NCBI GenBank assembly: GCA_937961295.1
Contig: CALGOK010000141.1
Location: 1 to 15,830 of the forward strand
DNA from: an uncultured Gemmatimonadota bacterium
GTDB taxonomy: Bacteria; Gemmatimonadota; Gemmatimonadetes; Gemmatimonadales; GWC2-71-9
DNA length: 15,830 nt
Direction of reading: 5' to 3'
Positions 1-8,975 of the stretch are shown here, in pieces. Below the pieces are notes generated by a model, which worked only from the letters and a program-made list of their open reading frames with translations, ran no database searches and was not told where the DNA came from. Position 1 is the first letter of the stretch, and every line of letters begins with the position of its first letter. The position numbers were made by a program, and so were the translations under genes.

Positions 1-3000
1 GCATCAGGAGCGAGAGCGGCCCGCCGCGGAGCGGCCGCGGCCAGCGCAGCGCCGCGTCGGGCCAGTCCCGCTGGACCGACTGCGCCACGAGGAACCGGTC
101 GCTGCTGGTGCGCTGGTAGCGATCGGCGTCGGTGGCGGTGTAGCGCACGTCGGCGGTGAGCCCCAGCAGGTCAAGCGACCCGCCCACGCGGGCGGTGTGC
201 ACCTCGGCCGCGCCGATCGCCCGCACCCCCTCCTGCGCGAGGAAGCTGTCGAACCCGCCGAGCGCCAGCTGGTAGCCGGTGCCGGGCTGGAACGCGGCGA
301 GGTCGAAGGTGGACTGCCACGTGCGGGTCCACGCCGCGTCGACCGGCCGGATCCGCGCCAGCGCCCGCGCAACCCCCGACGCATCGCCGAACAGCCGTCG
401 CGCCAGGATCGCCGGCTCGACGGTCATCCCCAGTTCGTTGACGCGGGCATTGTTGAGCGTCTGCGGCAGGATGTAGGCGCCGGCGGTGTCGCCGTCGACG
501 CGCACCGGATTGCGCGTGGTGAGCGAGCGCGACAGCGCGAAATTGCTGCTGGTGGTGGCGCGGGGCCGCAGCCAGCTCGCCAGCTGGGGCGTGAGCGCCA
601 CGACCGACGTGACGGTGCGGTCGCGCTCCACGCCCACGTCGAGTCCCGCGAACGACCGGCGCGACTGGCCCACCAGCCGACCCAGCGTGGTGGAGTCCGG
701 GTAGTGCCGCAGGTCGCGGGTGCTCTGCCAGGTGGCCCCCAGCGAGAGCATGCCGAGCGGCCGCCAGCTCGTGGCGGCGCTGTTGCGCCAGGTGTGCTGG
801 AGGTTCTGCTGCGGGATCAGCAGCGTGTCCTCGATCCGCTCGATCGGCACCGTGAACGAGGTCAGGTTGCCGACGGTCCGGCTGAGCTCGCTGGTGAACC
901 GCAGCTGCGACGGCCACGGCGAGAAGGTGCCGTTGGCGATCCCCTTGCCGCCCTCGCTCCGGGCGAACCACTGCGGCAGCGAACCGACCAGCCCGCCAAG
1001 CCCCAGCGGCAGCCGCGGCGCCGTCAGCTGCTTGTCCCACGCGGCGCTCACCCCCCACGACCGCGAATCGGCGTCGGAGTACTCGGTGATCGCCGTGGTG
1101 CTGGCGAGGTTGGCCGAGAGCTGCAGCGGATTGACCAGCGTGCGCACCAGGAACGAGCCGTCCTGGCTCACCCGCCGCGCGCCGAGCTGGAACGCGGTGA
1201 CGGTGCTCTGCGGCCGGCGGAGCGCCGCGAGCTCGGTGGCGCGCACGTCGCTCCCGGTGATCAGCTCGGGTGACACCGAGATCCGGTTGTAGGTCACCGA
1301 CATCGGGATCAGCAGGCCCAGCTCCGGCGCCAGCAGCTTGTCGAGCCGCAGCGAGGTCGTCCCGGTGACGGTGTGCGTGGTGCGATAGCTCGGCGCCTGG
1401 CCGATCTGCCGGAAGTTGCCGTCCTGCCCCACGTAGCTGAGCGCCATGGAGCCGAAATCGCCGGCCTGCAGCCGCGCGGACACGGCCGTGGCGATCCCCA
1501 CCTCGGTGATCGGCTCGGCGAGGCGGATGTCGTCGGTCCACAGCTCCGAGGCCATGATCGGCGCGCCGGTGCCGCGATAGTGGATGCCGGTGGCCACCTC
1601 CTGCACCGCGGCGAGGTTGGGCGGCTTGATGGCGGGGTCCTTGATGTGCACCACGTACCCGCCGTCGCAGGCGACCCACGCCTCGGGATCGCCGCCGCAC
1701 GCGGCCGCGCCGCTGGGCGGCTCGCCGCGCAGGAAGGCCGTCTCGATCTCGGCACGCAGCGCGCGCCACCGCTCCAGCTCCACCACCATCTCGGGCTGCC
1801 AGGTGATGGTCTGGGCCGGCGCCTCGAAGTAGTAGAAGTTGTCGTCGTCGGTGCCGACCTTGACGAAGGCGCGGAGCCGCTGGTCCTCCCACCCCTCGCC
1901 GCGGCCGCGGGCCCACACCCGCAGCTCGCGGTACGCGAGCAGGTTCTGCGTCCCCGAGGCGAAGCGGTTGTAGGCCTCGGCGCGCTCGCCGGCGCGCAGG
2001 TCCTCGACGCTGATCCGCAGCGACTTCTCGTTGACCTGGGTGCCCAGTCCCTCGGCGCCGCTGCCGAGGTCGTTGAGCGTGTTGCCGAGCCCCGGCGGCG
2101 ACTGGTAGCCGAGCTCCACGTTCTCGGTGGAGATCGAGCTCACCGCGACCGTGCCGCGCGGCTGCGCGGTCGACCCGGCCAGCCCCAGGATCGGTGCCTC
2201 CGCGCGCGCGATCCACGGCGCGCCCACCAGCCGCATCCTGGCCATCGCGAAGCGGATCACCGGATCGGGCTCGCCGTTGTCGGGCGGCGTGGCCAGCGTG
2301 ATCCGCAGGTGCTTCACCAGCCGGATGTTCGGCTGGCCGATGGTGCGGTCCACGTCGCGCAGCGGGATCCGGTACAGGGTCCAGCCAGCCACCCGGGTCG
2401 AGTCGTTCGGGTCGACGGTCTGCACGCCGGTGCGGACCACGTACCTGGGGTTGTTGAGGTCGACCACGTAGCGGAACACGTCCTCGCCCGGTCCCTGCGC
2501 GTTGAGCAGCAGGTCGGCGTCGAGGTCCTCGGTGTCGAGCACGCCGTTGCCGGCCGTGCACCGCGCGTCGAGGTCGCCCCACGGGAAGACCTCCACCAGC
2601 GAACCGAGGTTGCGGCGGCAGAGCTGCAGCAGCGAGTCGCCGCCGAGCGGCAGCGTCACCAGCGGGCGGTCGCCAAGGATGCCGTTGTCGTCGGTCGACG
2701 CGTGGAAGGTGCCGGTGGGCGAGCGCTCGGTGTCGAGGGTGCCGACGCCGGCGGAGCGGCGCCCGGTGTACGTGGTGTCGCCGCCGCTCACGGTGAAGGT
2801 CTCGGGCGCGAGCGCGAGCGCGTCCTCGTTCACGGTGCCGAGGTCCACCAGCAGCAGCATGTTGTTGTCGCGGATCGGCCGCGAGGCCGACTCGAACACC
2901 CAGAACTCGAGGAACTCATTGCGCGACAGGTCGCGCCCGGTGAGCGAGATCGGCGTGACCATCGACCGCCAGCGGGGCCGGAAGTCGCGCCGCGGCAGCG

Positions 3001-5554
3001 TCCATGCCGCGTCGTTGTTGAACGCCACCACGCCGCCGGCGGTGTCGGCGTGGAAGGTGAGGTACATCACCGTCTCGGTGCCGATGGTGCTGCCGCCGCG
3101 GATCACGATGTTGGTGTCGATGTCGGTGGGGCGGAGCTCCCGCACGCCGCCGCGGCCGTCGGGCACCAGGTTCTGCCACACCAGCTGCACCGCCTGGGTC
3201 GAGTCGCACCCGGCGGTGATGCCGGTCCCCTCGGCGCCGAGCGACGAGGCGGGGCCCGACGCGAACGGCCACGCGTTCTCGCGCAGCGAGATCGGGATCC
3301 CCTGATCGTCCTCGAACTCCTCGAGGAATGCCTCGCCCGACCGGTTCGGGTCGGGCCGCGAGAACGCCACCTCGGCGTCGACATCGAGCGTCGACCGGCC
3401 GACCGTCGCGCCCTGCACCAGCCCGTCGACGAAGCGGGTCACGCCGGGTAGGTCGAACCGCAGGTCGGTCGAGATCCCGCCGATCAGCGAGGCGGTGGGC
3501 TCGAACCCGAGCGGCGGCCGGCGGAATGCCGTCGCCTCCGACTGGTAGAGCCCCACCACGTTGATCCCGCCGACGGTGCCGAGGCGGTAGCGCGCGGTGA
3601 GCCCGAAGATCGACGTCGGCGCCACCGCGAAGAAGCCGCGCTCCTCGAAGCGCGCGGTGACCGTCGACCCGCCCGAGCCGAACAGCGCCTCGGGGTCGAG
3701 GAAGGTCACCAGCCCGGTGTTGTAGGAGATGGAGTAGTCGATGCCGCGCACCAGCCGCCGGCCGTCGACAAAGATCTGCTCGGTCTCCTCGCGAATCTGC
3801 AGCGCGTTGAGGTCGAGCGTCGAGCGGTCGCCGCCGCCGGTGGCGAGGTACTCCAGCCGCAGCTGGAACTTGGCCGGCGGCCCCTGGGTGAGGAGCAGGT
3901 ACTCGGGCGTGTTGTACAGCGAGTCGTTGCGCGCCGCGGCGTCGGGCACCAGCTCGGTCGACCCGAACGGCCGCAGGTGCGGGAACACGATGAACTGGTC
4001 GCGGATCGTCTCGGCGGCGCCGGGGTCGCGGGTCCGCGGGAAGAGCCGGTTGTCGGTGTCGAACACCGCCTGGTCGGTCGGCACCGCGAGCCCGAACCGC
4101 GACAGCCACGTCGTCACCGAGTTCTCGGGTCGCTCGGCGCGATTGAGCAGCACGGCGACCTCGAGCGTGGATCGCTGCAGGTCGGCGCCTGCCACCCGGT
4201 ACACGTTGCGCATCGCGTGGCGGAAGGTGCCCGCCGGGGGGCCGCGGTTCGGCTCGCTGATCAGCAGCAGCGAGTCGGACACCAGCGGATTGTCGACCGC
4301 GGGGAAGGTGCCCACCCGGGTGCCGTCGCCGGTCACGTAGCTCACCGCGAGATAGTCGCTCGGGTCGAGCTTGGCGGTGAGCACGAACCAGAGGCCCGAC
4401 GGATCGAGCCAGTACTGTTCGTTCTGGATCAGCAGCTCCCAGCGCAGCGGCCCCACCTGCTGCACCGTGCTCCCGGCCGCGTTGCGCGCCAGCGCGCTGA
4501 TGCCGCCCAGGTTGGGATTGACGCCGGTGTTCCCCTGCGCGGTGCGATAGCGGTACACCCGCACCTCGGAGGGCCGCACGCCGGCGGGGAGCTGCAGCGC
4601 CCCCGCGGCGAGCGGATCGATCGCCGGGAAGCCGGGGAGCGCGGTGGGATCGACCACCCAGAAGAAGCGGCCCCCCTCGTAGTCGAGGTCGCGCACCAGC
4701 CGGTCCTGCGGCTCCTGGGTCTGGTCGCCGACCCGGTAGCGGCGGTCGGCCACCACGCTTCCCTTCTGCGTCGCCGCGAGCCCCTCGACCCGCAGCGGAC
4801 CGTACTCCACCGTGGCGCTGATCCCGAAGTTGTTGATCGGGATCCCCGCCGTGAGGAACCGCGACGGCGGCGGCCGGAACTGCACCGTGCCCACGTCCAC
4901 CCGCTGCAGCACCTCGTCCTCGAGTCCCTGGTAGTAGGCGCGGATGGTGTTGGCGTTGGCGTAGTCGCGCTGCGAGTCGAGGTCGATGTCGAGGTGGAGC
5001 CGCTGGCCGATCACGCCGCTCGCGGAGAGCACCAGGTTGTTGTCGATCCGCGGCGCCGTGAACTTGGGGCGGCACCCCGACAGCGGGTCCTGCAGCTGGA
5101 ACGAGGTGCACTTGAGGTTCTGGAACCGCTCGCTCGAGATCTCGAGCCCGAGCTGGCCGTCGATCAGCAGGTCGACCTGGTCGGACTCGAGGCCGAGCAC
5201 GCCGCCGCGCTGCCGGGGCTGCAGCTCGGGGGGGAGCCCCACCGACGCCGCCAGCGAGTCACCGCCGTAGAGGGTGGCGAGGAGCCGCTGCCGGCGGCGG
5301 AGCGCGGCGCGGCGGTCGAGCTCCGCATCGAGCCCGGCCTGGAAGCGCGCCACCAGCAGCGACGTACCCACCGGGCCGCGCCCCGCCATCGCCAGCGCAT
5401 TGGGCACCGGAAGGTCGCCGAGCCGGAGCGGCAGCGTCGCCCGGATCCCGATCCCGGGCCAGGTGGTGTCGACCACGGCCTGCGCCCCCGCACGGCCGGG
5501 AAGGGCCGCGGCGGCGAGGGCCAGGAGGGCGAGGGCGGTGGTGCGCAGCGCCAC
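1..5554 (-). CDS. sprA: SprA-like giant outer-membrane protein (type IX secretion translocon family), 3' end outside window
   Basis: SprA (Sov) of Bacteroidota is the very large beta-barrel translocon of type IX secretion, about 2,400 residues in Flavobacterium. Here about 1,851 codons are present and the C-terminus lies beyond position 1. I checked the frame at both ends and through the middle and saw no stop. It opens after a TAA at 5581-5579. The only early starts are GTG at 5554 (chosen) and TTG at 5563; no ATG fits, and an AAGG at 5580-5577 is the only weak ribosome-binding match. Residues 1-27 form a signal peptide ending in an AGAQA-type cleavage site. SprA hallmarks are FLEEFEDDQGIPISL near residue 743 (family YxDDFEgsq) and NEFLEFWVFESA near 879, followed by LLLVDLGTVNEDAL (family EFWL..LGNISEDxL). 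An Asp-rich segment, GDLDARCTAGNGVLDTEDLD, starts near 993. The remainder alternates polar and hydrophobic residues, as in barrel strands. No other T9SS gene is visible. Confidence 0.88.
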   Translation of the reverse strand, partial: MALRTTALALLALAAAALPGRAGAQAVVDTTWPGIGIRATLPLRLGDLPVPNALAMAGRGPVGTSLLVARFQAGLDAELDRRAALRRRQRLLATLYGGDSLAASVGLPPELQPRQRGGVLGLESDQVDLLIDGQLGLEISSERFQNLKCTSFQLQDPLSGCRPKFTAPRIDNNLVLSASGVIGQRLHLDIDLDSQRDYANANTIRAYYQGLEDEVLQRVDVGTVQFRPPPSRFLTAGIPINNFGISATVEYGPLRVEGLAATQKGSVVADRRYRVGDQTQEPQDRLVRDLDYEGGRFFWVVDPTALPGFPAIDPLAAGALQLPAGVRPSEVRVYRYRTAQGNTGVNPNLGGISALARNAAGSTVQQVGPLRWELLIQNEQYWLDPSGLWFVLTAKLDPSDYLAVSYVTGDGTRVGTFPAVDNPLVSDSLLLISEPNRGPPAGTFRHAMRNVYRVAGADLQRSTLEVAVLLNRAERPENSVTTWLSRFGLAVPTDQAVFDTDNRLFPRTRDPGAAETIRDQFIVFPHLRPFGSTELVPDAAARNDSLYNTPEYLLLTQGPPAKFQLRLEYLATGGGDRSTLDLNALQIREETEQIFVDGRRLVRGIDYSISYNTGLVTFLDPEALFGSGGSTVTARFEERGFFAVAPTSIFGLTARYRLGTVGGINVVGLYQSEATAFRRPPLGFEPTASLIGGISTDLRFDLPGVTRFVDGLVQGATVGRSTLDVDAEVAFSRPDPNRSGEAFLEEFEDDQGIPISLRENAWPFASGPASSLGAEGTGITAGCDSTQAVQLVWQNLVPDGRGGVRELRPTDIDTNIVIRGGSTIGTETVMYLTFHADTAGGVVAFNNDAAWTLPRRDFRPRWRSMVTPISLTGRDLSRNEFLEFWVFESASRPIRDNNMLLLVDLGTVNEDALALAPETFTVSGGDTTYTGRRSAGVGTLDTERSPTGTFHASTDDNGILGDRPLVTLPLGGDSLLQLCRRNLGSLVEVFPWGDLDARCTAGNGVLDTEDLDADLLLNAQGPGEDVFRYVVDLNNPRYVVRTGVQTVDPNDSTRVAGWTLYRIPLRDVDRTIGQPNIRLVKHLRITLATPPDNGEPDPVIRFAMARMRLVGAPWIARAEAPILGLAGSTAQPRGTVAVSSISTENVELGYQSPPGLGNTLNDLGSGAEGLGTQVNEKSLRISVEDLRAGERAEAYNRFASGTQNLLAYRELRVWARGRGEGWEDQRLRAFVKVGTDDDNFYYFEAPAQTITWQPEMVVELERWRALRAEIETAFLRGEPPSGAAACGGDPEAWVACDGGYVVHIKDPAIKPPNLAAVQEVATGIHYRGTGAPIMASELWTDDIRLAEPITEVGIATAVSARLQAGDFGSMALSYVGQDGNFRQIGQAPSYRTTHTVTGTTSLRLDKLLAPELGLLIPMSVTYNRISVSPELITGSDVRATELAALRRPQSTVTAFQLGARRVSQDGSFLVRTLVNPLQLSANLASTTAITEYSDADSRSWGVSAAWDKQLTAPRLPLGLGGLVGSLPQWFARSEGGKGIANGTFSPWPSQLRFTSELSRTVGNLTSFTVPIERIEDTLLIPQQNLQHTWRNSAATSWRPLGMLSLGATWQSTRDLRHYPDSTTLGRLVGQSRRSFAGLDVGVERDRTVTSVVALTPQLASWLRPRATTSSNFALSRSLTTRNPVRVDGDTAGAYILPQTLNNARVNELGMTVEPAILARRLFGDASGVARALARIRPVDAAWTRTWQSTFDLAAFQPGTGYQLALGGFDSFLAQEGVRAIGAAEVHTARVGGSLDLLGLTADVRYTATDADRYQRTSSDRFLVAQSVQRDWPDAALRWPRPLRGGPLSLLM

Positions 5555-5649
5555 GAGGGACAAGACCGGGCGGTTACCTTACGAGGAGGAAGTCGCCAAA
5601 CCTAGGCGCCCCCGGCAGGGGGCCACAACCGGACCGCGCCCCCAGCCCG
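5555..5649. promoter_or_regulatory. Divergent intergenic region between sprA and lptF
   Basis: These 95 bases must carry the promoters for both the SprA-like gene (leftward) and lptF (rightward). A perfect hairpin lies at 5608-5623 (GCCCCC, loop GGCA, GGGGGC) in the presumed leader of lptF. A purine-rich GAGGAGGAAG at 5583-5592 looks like a ribosome-binding site but is ~58 bases before the lptF ATG and has no start codon near it. I see no convincing -35/-10 pair on either strand, so promoter positions are not assigned. Confidence 0.4.
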
Positions 5650-7329
5650 ATGCGCCTGATTTCGCGCCACATCCTCGGCTCCCTGGCGGCCCCCTTCGTC
5701 TGGGGGGTGCTCGCGCTCACCGGCCTGCTGCTCCTCAACCAGCTGCCGCGACTGATCGACGCCTTCGGCGGGCGCGGGCTGGAATGGAACGTGATGGGCG
5801 AGGCCGTGGTGCTCGCGCTCCCGGCGCTGCTCACCCTGACGATCCCGATGTCGGTGCTGGTGGCCACGCTCTACGCCTACAGCACGCTGGCCGCCGACCT
5901 CGAGATGGTGGCGATGTACGCCAACGGCATCTCGGTGTGGCGGATGGTGCGGCCGGCCCTGGTGGCAGCGGGGTTCATCACGATCGTCAACTTCCTCCTC
6001 TTCGACCAGATCGTCCCGATCAGCAACTCGCGGTTCCGGACCCTGACCCTCGATGTGCACCGCAAGTCACCCACGCTCACGCTGCGGGCCGGCCAGCTCA
6101 ACGAGCTGCCGGCCACCGGCTACGTGCTGCGCGCGATGGAGATCGCCCCGACCGGCGGCCGGCTCCGCGACGTGACGATCTGGGACCTCACCCGCCACGA
6201 CGGGCGCCGGGTGATCCACGCCGACAGCGGACTGATGGCGCAGTCCCCCGACGGCACCGACCTGCTGATGACGCTCTACGACGGCGAGGTGATCGACTTC
6301 TCCGCGCTCGAACCGACCCGGGTGGAGCGCACCGCGTTCCGCGTGAACCTGGTCACCATCGCCGACGTGCAGCGCCAGTTCGAGCGCTCCAGCATCGAGG
6401 CCGAGCGCGGCGACCGCGAGAAGAGCGGCTGCGAGCTGCTCGACGGGATCACCGAGAATCGGTGGACCCTGGACGACGCCACGCGCCAACGCGAGTGGCT
6501 CACCCGCCGCGACCTGCGCCACCTCGCCGGGCTGCCGCCGCTGCCGCCGCCCGCCGTGCAGGTGCGGCCGGAGTTCGCGCCGCACTGCGGCGAGTGGCGC
6601 GGGGTGGAGCGCTTCCTGGAACGGGTGCTGCTGCCGAGCCGGCTCGAGGCGCAGGACGTGCCGCGCCAGGCGCCGCGCGATCCCCAGGCGCCCCAGGACA
6701 CCATCGTGCGCCGGCTCCCGCGACTGCAGGCGCCAACCAAGGACTCCGCGGCACCCCCCGGGGTCACGCCGCAGGACGCCCTGCTCGACTCGCTCCAGCA
6801 GGCGATCGGCGACAGCGCCACCGCGGTGCCGCTGGTCGCGGCCGAGTCGCTGCCCCCGTCGCCGTTCCTGGTGCCGCCCGACCAGGCGCCGGCGCGCACC
6901 GACGGGCTGGTCACCAGCACGGTCGAGGTGTCGGGCGCCCGGATGCAGGCCGACCAGGCGCTCCGCACGGTGCGCGAGTACGCGGTGGAGTACCACAAGA
7001 AGTTCGCCATCCCGCTGGCATCGCTCTGCTTCGTGCTGATCGGGATGGCGCTGGCGCTCAAGTTCCCGCGCAGCGGCATCGGCCTGGTGATCGGCGCGTC
7101 GCTGGTGATCTTCCTCGCGCTCTACATGATGCTGATCGGCGGCGAGAGCCTCGCCGACCGCGGCATCATCTCCGCCGAGGTCGCGATGTACGCCCCGGTG
7201 GTGGTGTTCACCGCGGCCGGCCTCGCCGCGGTCGCCTCGGCCAACCGCGAGATGGGCACCGCGCGGACCGCGGGCATCTTCGAATGGGTGCGGCAGTCGA
7301 TCGCACGGCTCCGCCGGGACCGCACATGA
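5650..7329 (+). CDS. lptF: LptF-type LPS export permease with a long proline-rich insertion
   Basis: LptF and LptG form the inner-membrane core of the LptB2FG ABC transporter, which extracts LPS from the inner membrane and passes it to the periplasmic Lpt bridge. The 559-residue protein has the YjgP/YjgQ layout: an N-terminal amphipathic start (MRLISRHILGSLAAP), three membrane helices to about residue 120 with the typical segment LTIPMSVLVATLYAYSTL, a periplasmic beta-jellyroll to about residue 244, then helices TM4-6 from about residue 450 (KFAIPLASLCFVLIGMALAL). Family members are usually 350-400 residues. The excess is residues ~245-430, rich in Pro, Ala and Arg with no recognised domain. 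ATG 5650 is the only start ahead of TM1, yet no clear Shine-Dalgarno sequence precedes it. It overlaps lptG by four bases (ATGA). LptF rather than LptG is inferred from gene order. Confidence 0.9.
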   Translation: MRLISRHILGSLAAPFVWGVLALTGLLLLNQLPRLIDAFGGRGLEWNVMGEAVVLALPALLTLTIPMSVLVATLYAYSTLAADLEMVAMYANGISVWRMVRPALVAAGFITIVNFLLFDQIVPISNSRFRTLTLDVHRKSPTLTLRAGQLNELPATGYVLRAMEIAPTGGRLRDVTIWDLTRHDGRRVIHADSGLMAQSPDGTDLLMTLYDGEVIDFSALEPTRVERTAFRVNLVTIADVQRQFERSSIEAERGDREKSGCELLDGITENRWTLDDATRQREWLTRRDLRHLAGLPPLPPPAVQVRPEFAPHCGEWRGVERFLERVLLPSRLEAQDVPRQAPRDPQAPQDTIVRRLPRLQAPTKDSAAPPGVTPQDALLDSLQQAIGDSATAVPLVAAESLPPSPFLVPPDQAPARTDGLVTSTVEVSGARMQADQALRTVREYAVEYHKKFAIPLASLCFVLIGMALALKFPRSGIGLVIGASLVIFLALYMMLIGGESLADRGIISAEVAMYAPVVVFTAAGLAAVASANREMGTARTAGIFEWVRQSIARLRRDRT

Positions 7330-8411
7330 AGGCGCTCGGCACGCTCGACCGCTACGTGCTGCGGCAGTGGTTCGCCGTGTTCGCCCTCTCCGCCTTCGGC
7401 ATCCCGGCGGTGGCGGTGCTGATCCGCATGTCGGAGTTCTTCGGCCGGGTGGCCAACAAGGGCGTGCCGCTCGGCGAGAACCTGCTCGGATTCCTGATGC
7501 TCTATCCGGGCCAGATGGCGCTGCTGTTCCCGGCCGGCGTGCTGTTCGCCACCGTGTTCACCCTCAACGCGATGGGGCGCCACAGCGAGCTCACCGCCGC
7601 CAAGGCGGGCGGGGTGTCGTTCTACCGGCTGATCGCCCCGATGCTGGCGATGGCCACGCTCGCCATCCCGGCCAACTACTACCTGCAGGAGGTCGCCGCG
7701 GTGAGCGGCCAGCGGCAGCTCGAGCTGCACCGCGAGAAGGCCAACCCGCGCGACATGGTGCGCTTCGACTTCGCGCTGCAGGCGGAGAACGACTGGGCGT
7801 GGGCGGTGAAGGAGCTGCAGCGCAACCGCGACTACCTGGGCATCGTGCTGATCGAGTCGCCGCTCGACTCCACCGGCACCCGCTGGGCGATCACCGCCGA
7901 CAGCGCGCGCTGGAGCGACTCGACGCGGCGCTGGACGCTGCACCGCGGCGCCACCCACCTGATCGCCGACAGCGGCGGGGTGGCGGTGTCGCTGGCATTC
8001 CGCACCCTCCAGGCGCCCGACCTCGATCATCCGCCGGGGTCGCTCCTCAACACTTACTCCAAGGCCGAGGAGATGCGCACCGGCGAGCTGCGCAACTATC
8101 TCGAGCGGCTGGAACGGACGGGAGTGCGACCGGGGATGCTCGCCGTCGACCTGCCGCTCAAGTACGCGGTGCCGGTGGCGTGCCTGGTGGTGGCACTCTT
8201 CGGTGCGCCGCTCGCCGTGACCAATCCGCGCGCCGGCGCCGCGCTGGGCCTCGCCATCGCGATGGGCACCACGCTGGTGTACCTCACCGGCACCCAGATC
8301 ATGAAGTCGGTCGGCGGCAAGGACCTCGTGTCGCCCGACCTCGCGGCGTGGTCGATGAACGGTGTGTTCCTGATCCTGGCCATCGTGCTGCTGGTCAGGG
8401 TGCGGAGCTAG
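7326..8411 (+). CDS. lptG: LptG-type LPS export permease
   Basis: This is the partner permease of LptF in the LptB2FG LPS extraction complex. At 361 residues it has normal family length: LDRYVLRQWFAVFALSAFG leads into TM1, helices TM2-3 include LMLYPGQMALLFPAGVLFAT, a periplasmic beta-jellyroll spans roughly residues 125-245, and the C-terminal TM4-6 begin at LPLKYAVPVACLVVALFGAP. The segment MGRHSELTAAKAGGVSFYRL after TM2 is the conserved cytoplasmic loop expected to contact the LptB ATPase. The ATG is inside the lptF stop (ATGA, 7326-7329), so translation is probably coupled and the two subunits made in equal amounts. The lptB ATPase gene is not in the window. The stop codon at 8409-8411 abuts a long inverted repeat. 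Confidence 0.92.
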   Translation: MKALGTLDRYVLRQWFAVFALSAFGIPAVAVLIRMSEFFGRVANKGVPLGENLLGFLMLYPGQMALLFPAGVLFATVFTLNAMGRHSELTAAKAGGVSFYRLIAPMLAMATLAIPANYYLQEVAAVSGQRQLELHREKANPRDMVRFDFALQAENDWAWAVKELQRNRDYLGIVLIESPLDSTGTRWAITADSARWSDSTRRWTLHRGATHLIADSGGVAVSLAFRTLQAPDLDHPPGSLLNTYSKAEEMRTGELRNYLERLERTGVRPGMLAVDLPLKYAVPVACLVVALFGAPLAVTNPRAGAALGLAIAMGTTLVYLTGTQIMKSVGGKDLVSPDLAAWSMNGVFLILAIVLLVRVRS

Positions 8412-8474
8412 GCGCGACAGCGCGAGGGGCGAGGGGCGAGGGAATTGTCACCCCGAGCGTAGCGAGGGGGCGGA
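8412..8474 (+). repeat. Left arm of a long imperfect inverted repeat
   Basis: This 63-base arm begins GCGCGACAGCGCGAGGGG, continues through GAGGGGC iterations and ends in TGTCACCCCGAG and AGGGGGCGGA. Read against the reverse complement of 8991-9068 it aligns along its whole length, with a few substitutions and insertions totalling 15 bases in the right arm. Within it, 8451-8469 folds as a CCCC/GGGG hairpin with a GTA loop. It starts directly after the lptG stop codon, so it could also end lptG transcription, although no T-tract follows. Confidence 0.75.
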
Positions 8475-8567
8475 GGCCCGCGCTCGGCGTGAATCGGCGC
8501 CCGCCCGCCGTGGGCTGGTCACCATCGCCGTTGACCCCCCGTTGACCCGCCGCCGCCATGCTCAGGC

Positions 8568-8975
8568 ATGGCTCCCGTCCGAGGCCTGATCCGATTCACC
8601 CTGCAGCCCGGTGCCCCGACCGTGCTGGTCGGCACCGGCACGGCGACAGCAGCGACGCCGTTCGGCCGCTGGATGCTGGAGCGTGTCGCGTCGGCGATGC
8701 TCGACTGGCCGGCGGTGGCGTTCCACCGGGTCGAGCTCACCCCGGCTGGGTTGGAGGTGGTACTGATCCTGGGCGGTCCCGCCCCCGCGCCGGTGCAGTG
8801 CAATGCGATCGCCGCGGCGCTCGGGAGGGAGCTGGAGGTCGCCGCGCGACGGGGGAGTTGGGTGCGTGGAGCGCTCTGGCGGACCACCGAGGTGGCGCTC
8901 GGGGTTGCGCGGGTATCGGCGAACTCCGCCCCCTCGCTTGCCCCCTCGCTGCGCTCGGGGCAAGGCTCGGGGTGA
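8568..8975 (+). CDS. Hypothetical small protein between inverted repeats
   Basis: The product is a 135-residue protein I do not recognise. Third codon positions are strongly G/C like the neighbouring real genes, which favours this frame over two longer overlapping ones (8558-9025 plus, 8562-9014 minus). No signal peptide, membrane helix or catalytic motif is evident. A possible hydrophobic strand, LEVVLILGG, lies mid-protein and a segment RGALWRTTEVA near residue 110. The last ~16 residues (SAPSLAPSLRSGQGSG) are encoded by the repeat at 8926-8980, so the natural C-terminus may have been overwritten. No good ribosome-binding site precedes the ATG. It could be a short genuine gene, cargo of an element, or a decayed remnant. 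A distant link to Y1 transposases was considered, but the HUH motif is absent. Confidence 0.45.
   Translation: MAPVRGLIRFTLQPGAPTVLVGTGTATAATPFGRWMLERVASAMLDWPAVAFHRVELTPAGLEVVLILGGPAPAPVQCNAIAAALGRELEVAARRGSWVRGALWRTTEVALGVARVSANSAPSLAPSLRSGQGSG

Noticed and set aside
171..5111. Very long open frames on both strands (for example 171-2582 minus, 1373-3451 plus, 2916-5111 minus) across the sprA region
   Set aside because: They give Arg/Ala/Gly/His-rich translations without motifs, as expected from alternative frames of ~70% GC DNA. The frame ending codons at positions equal to 2 mod 3 gives the SprA protein continuously.
5274..7325. Open frame upstream of lptG reaching back to 5274
   Set aside because: It is the lptG frame read through lptF. 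Its upstream translation has no recognisable content, and ATG 7326 with the ATGA overlap is the natural start.
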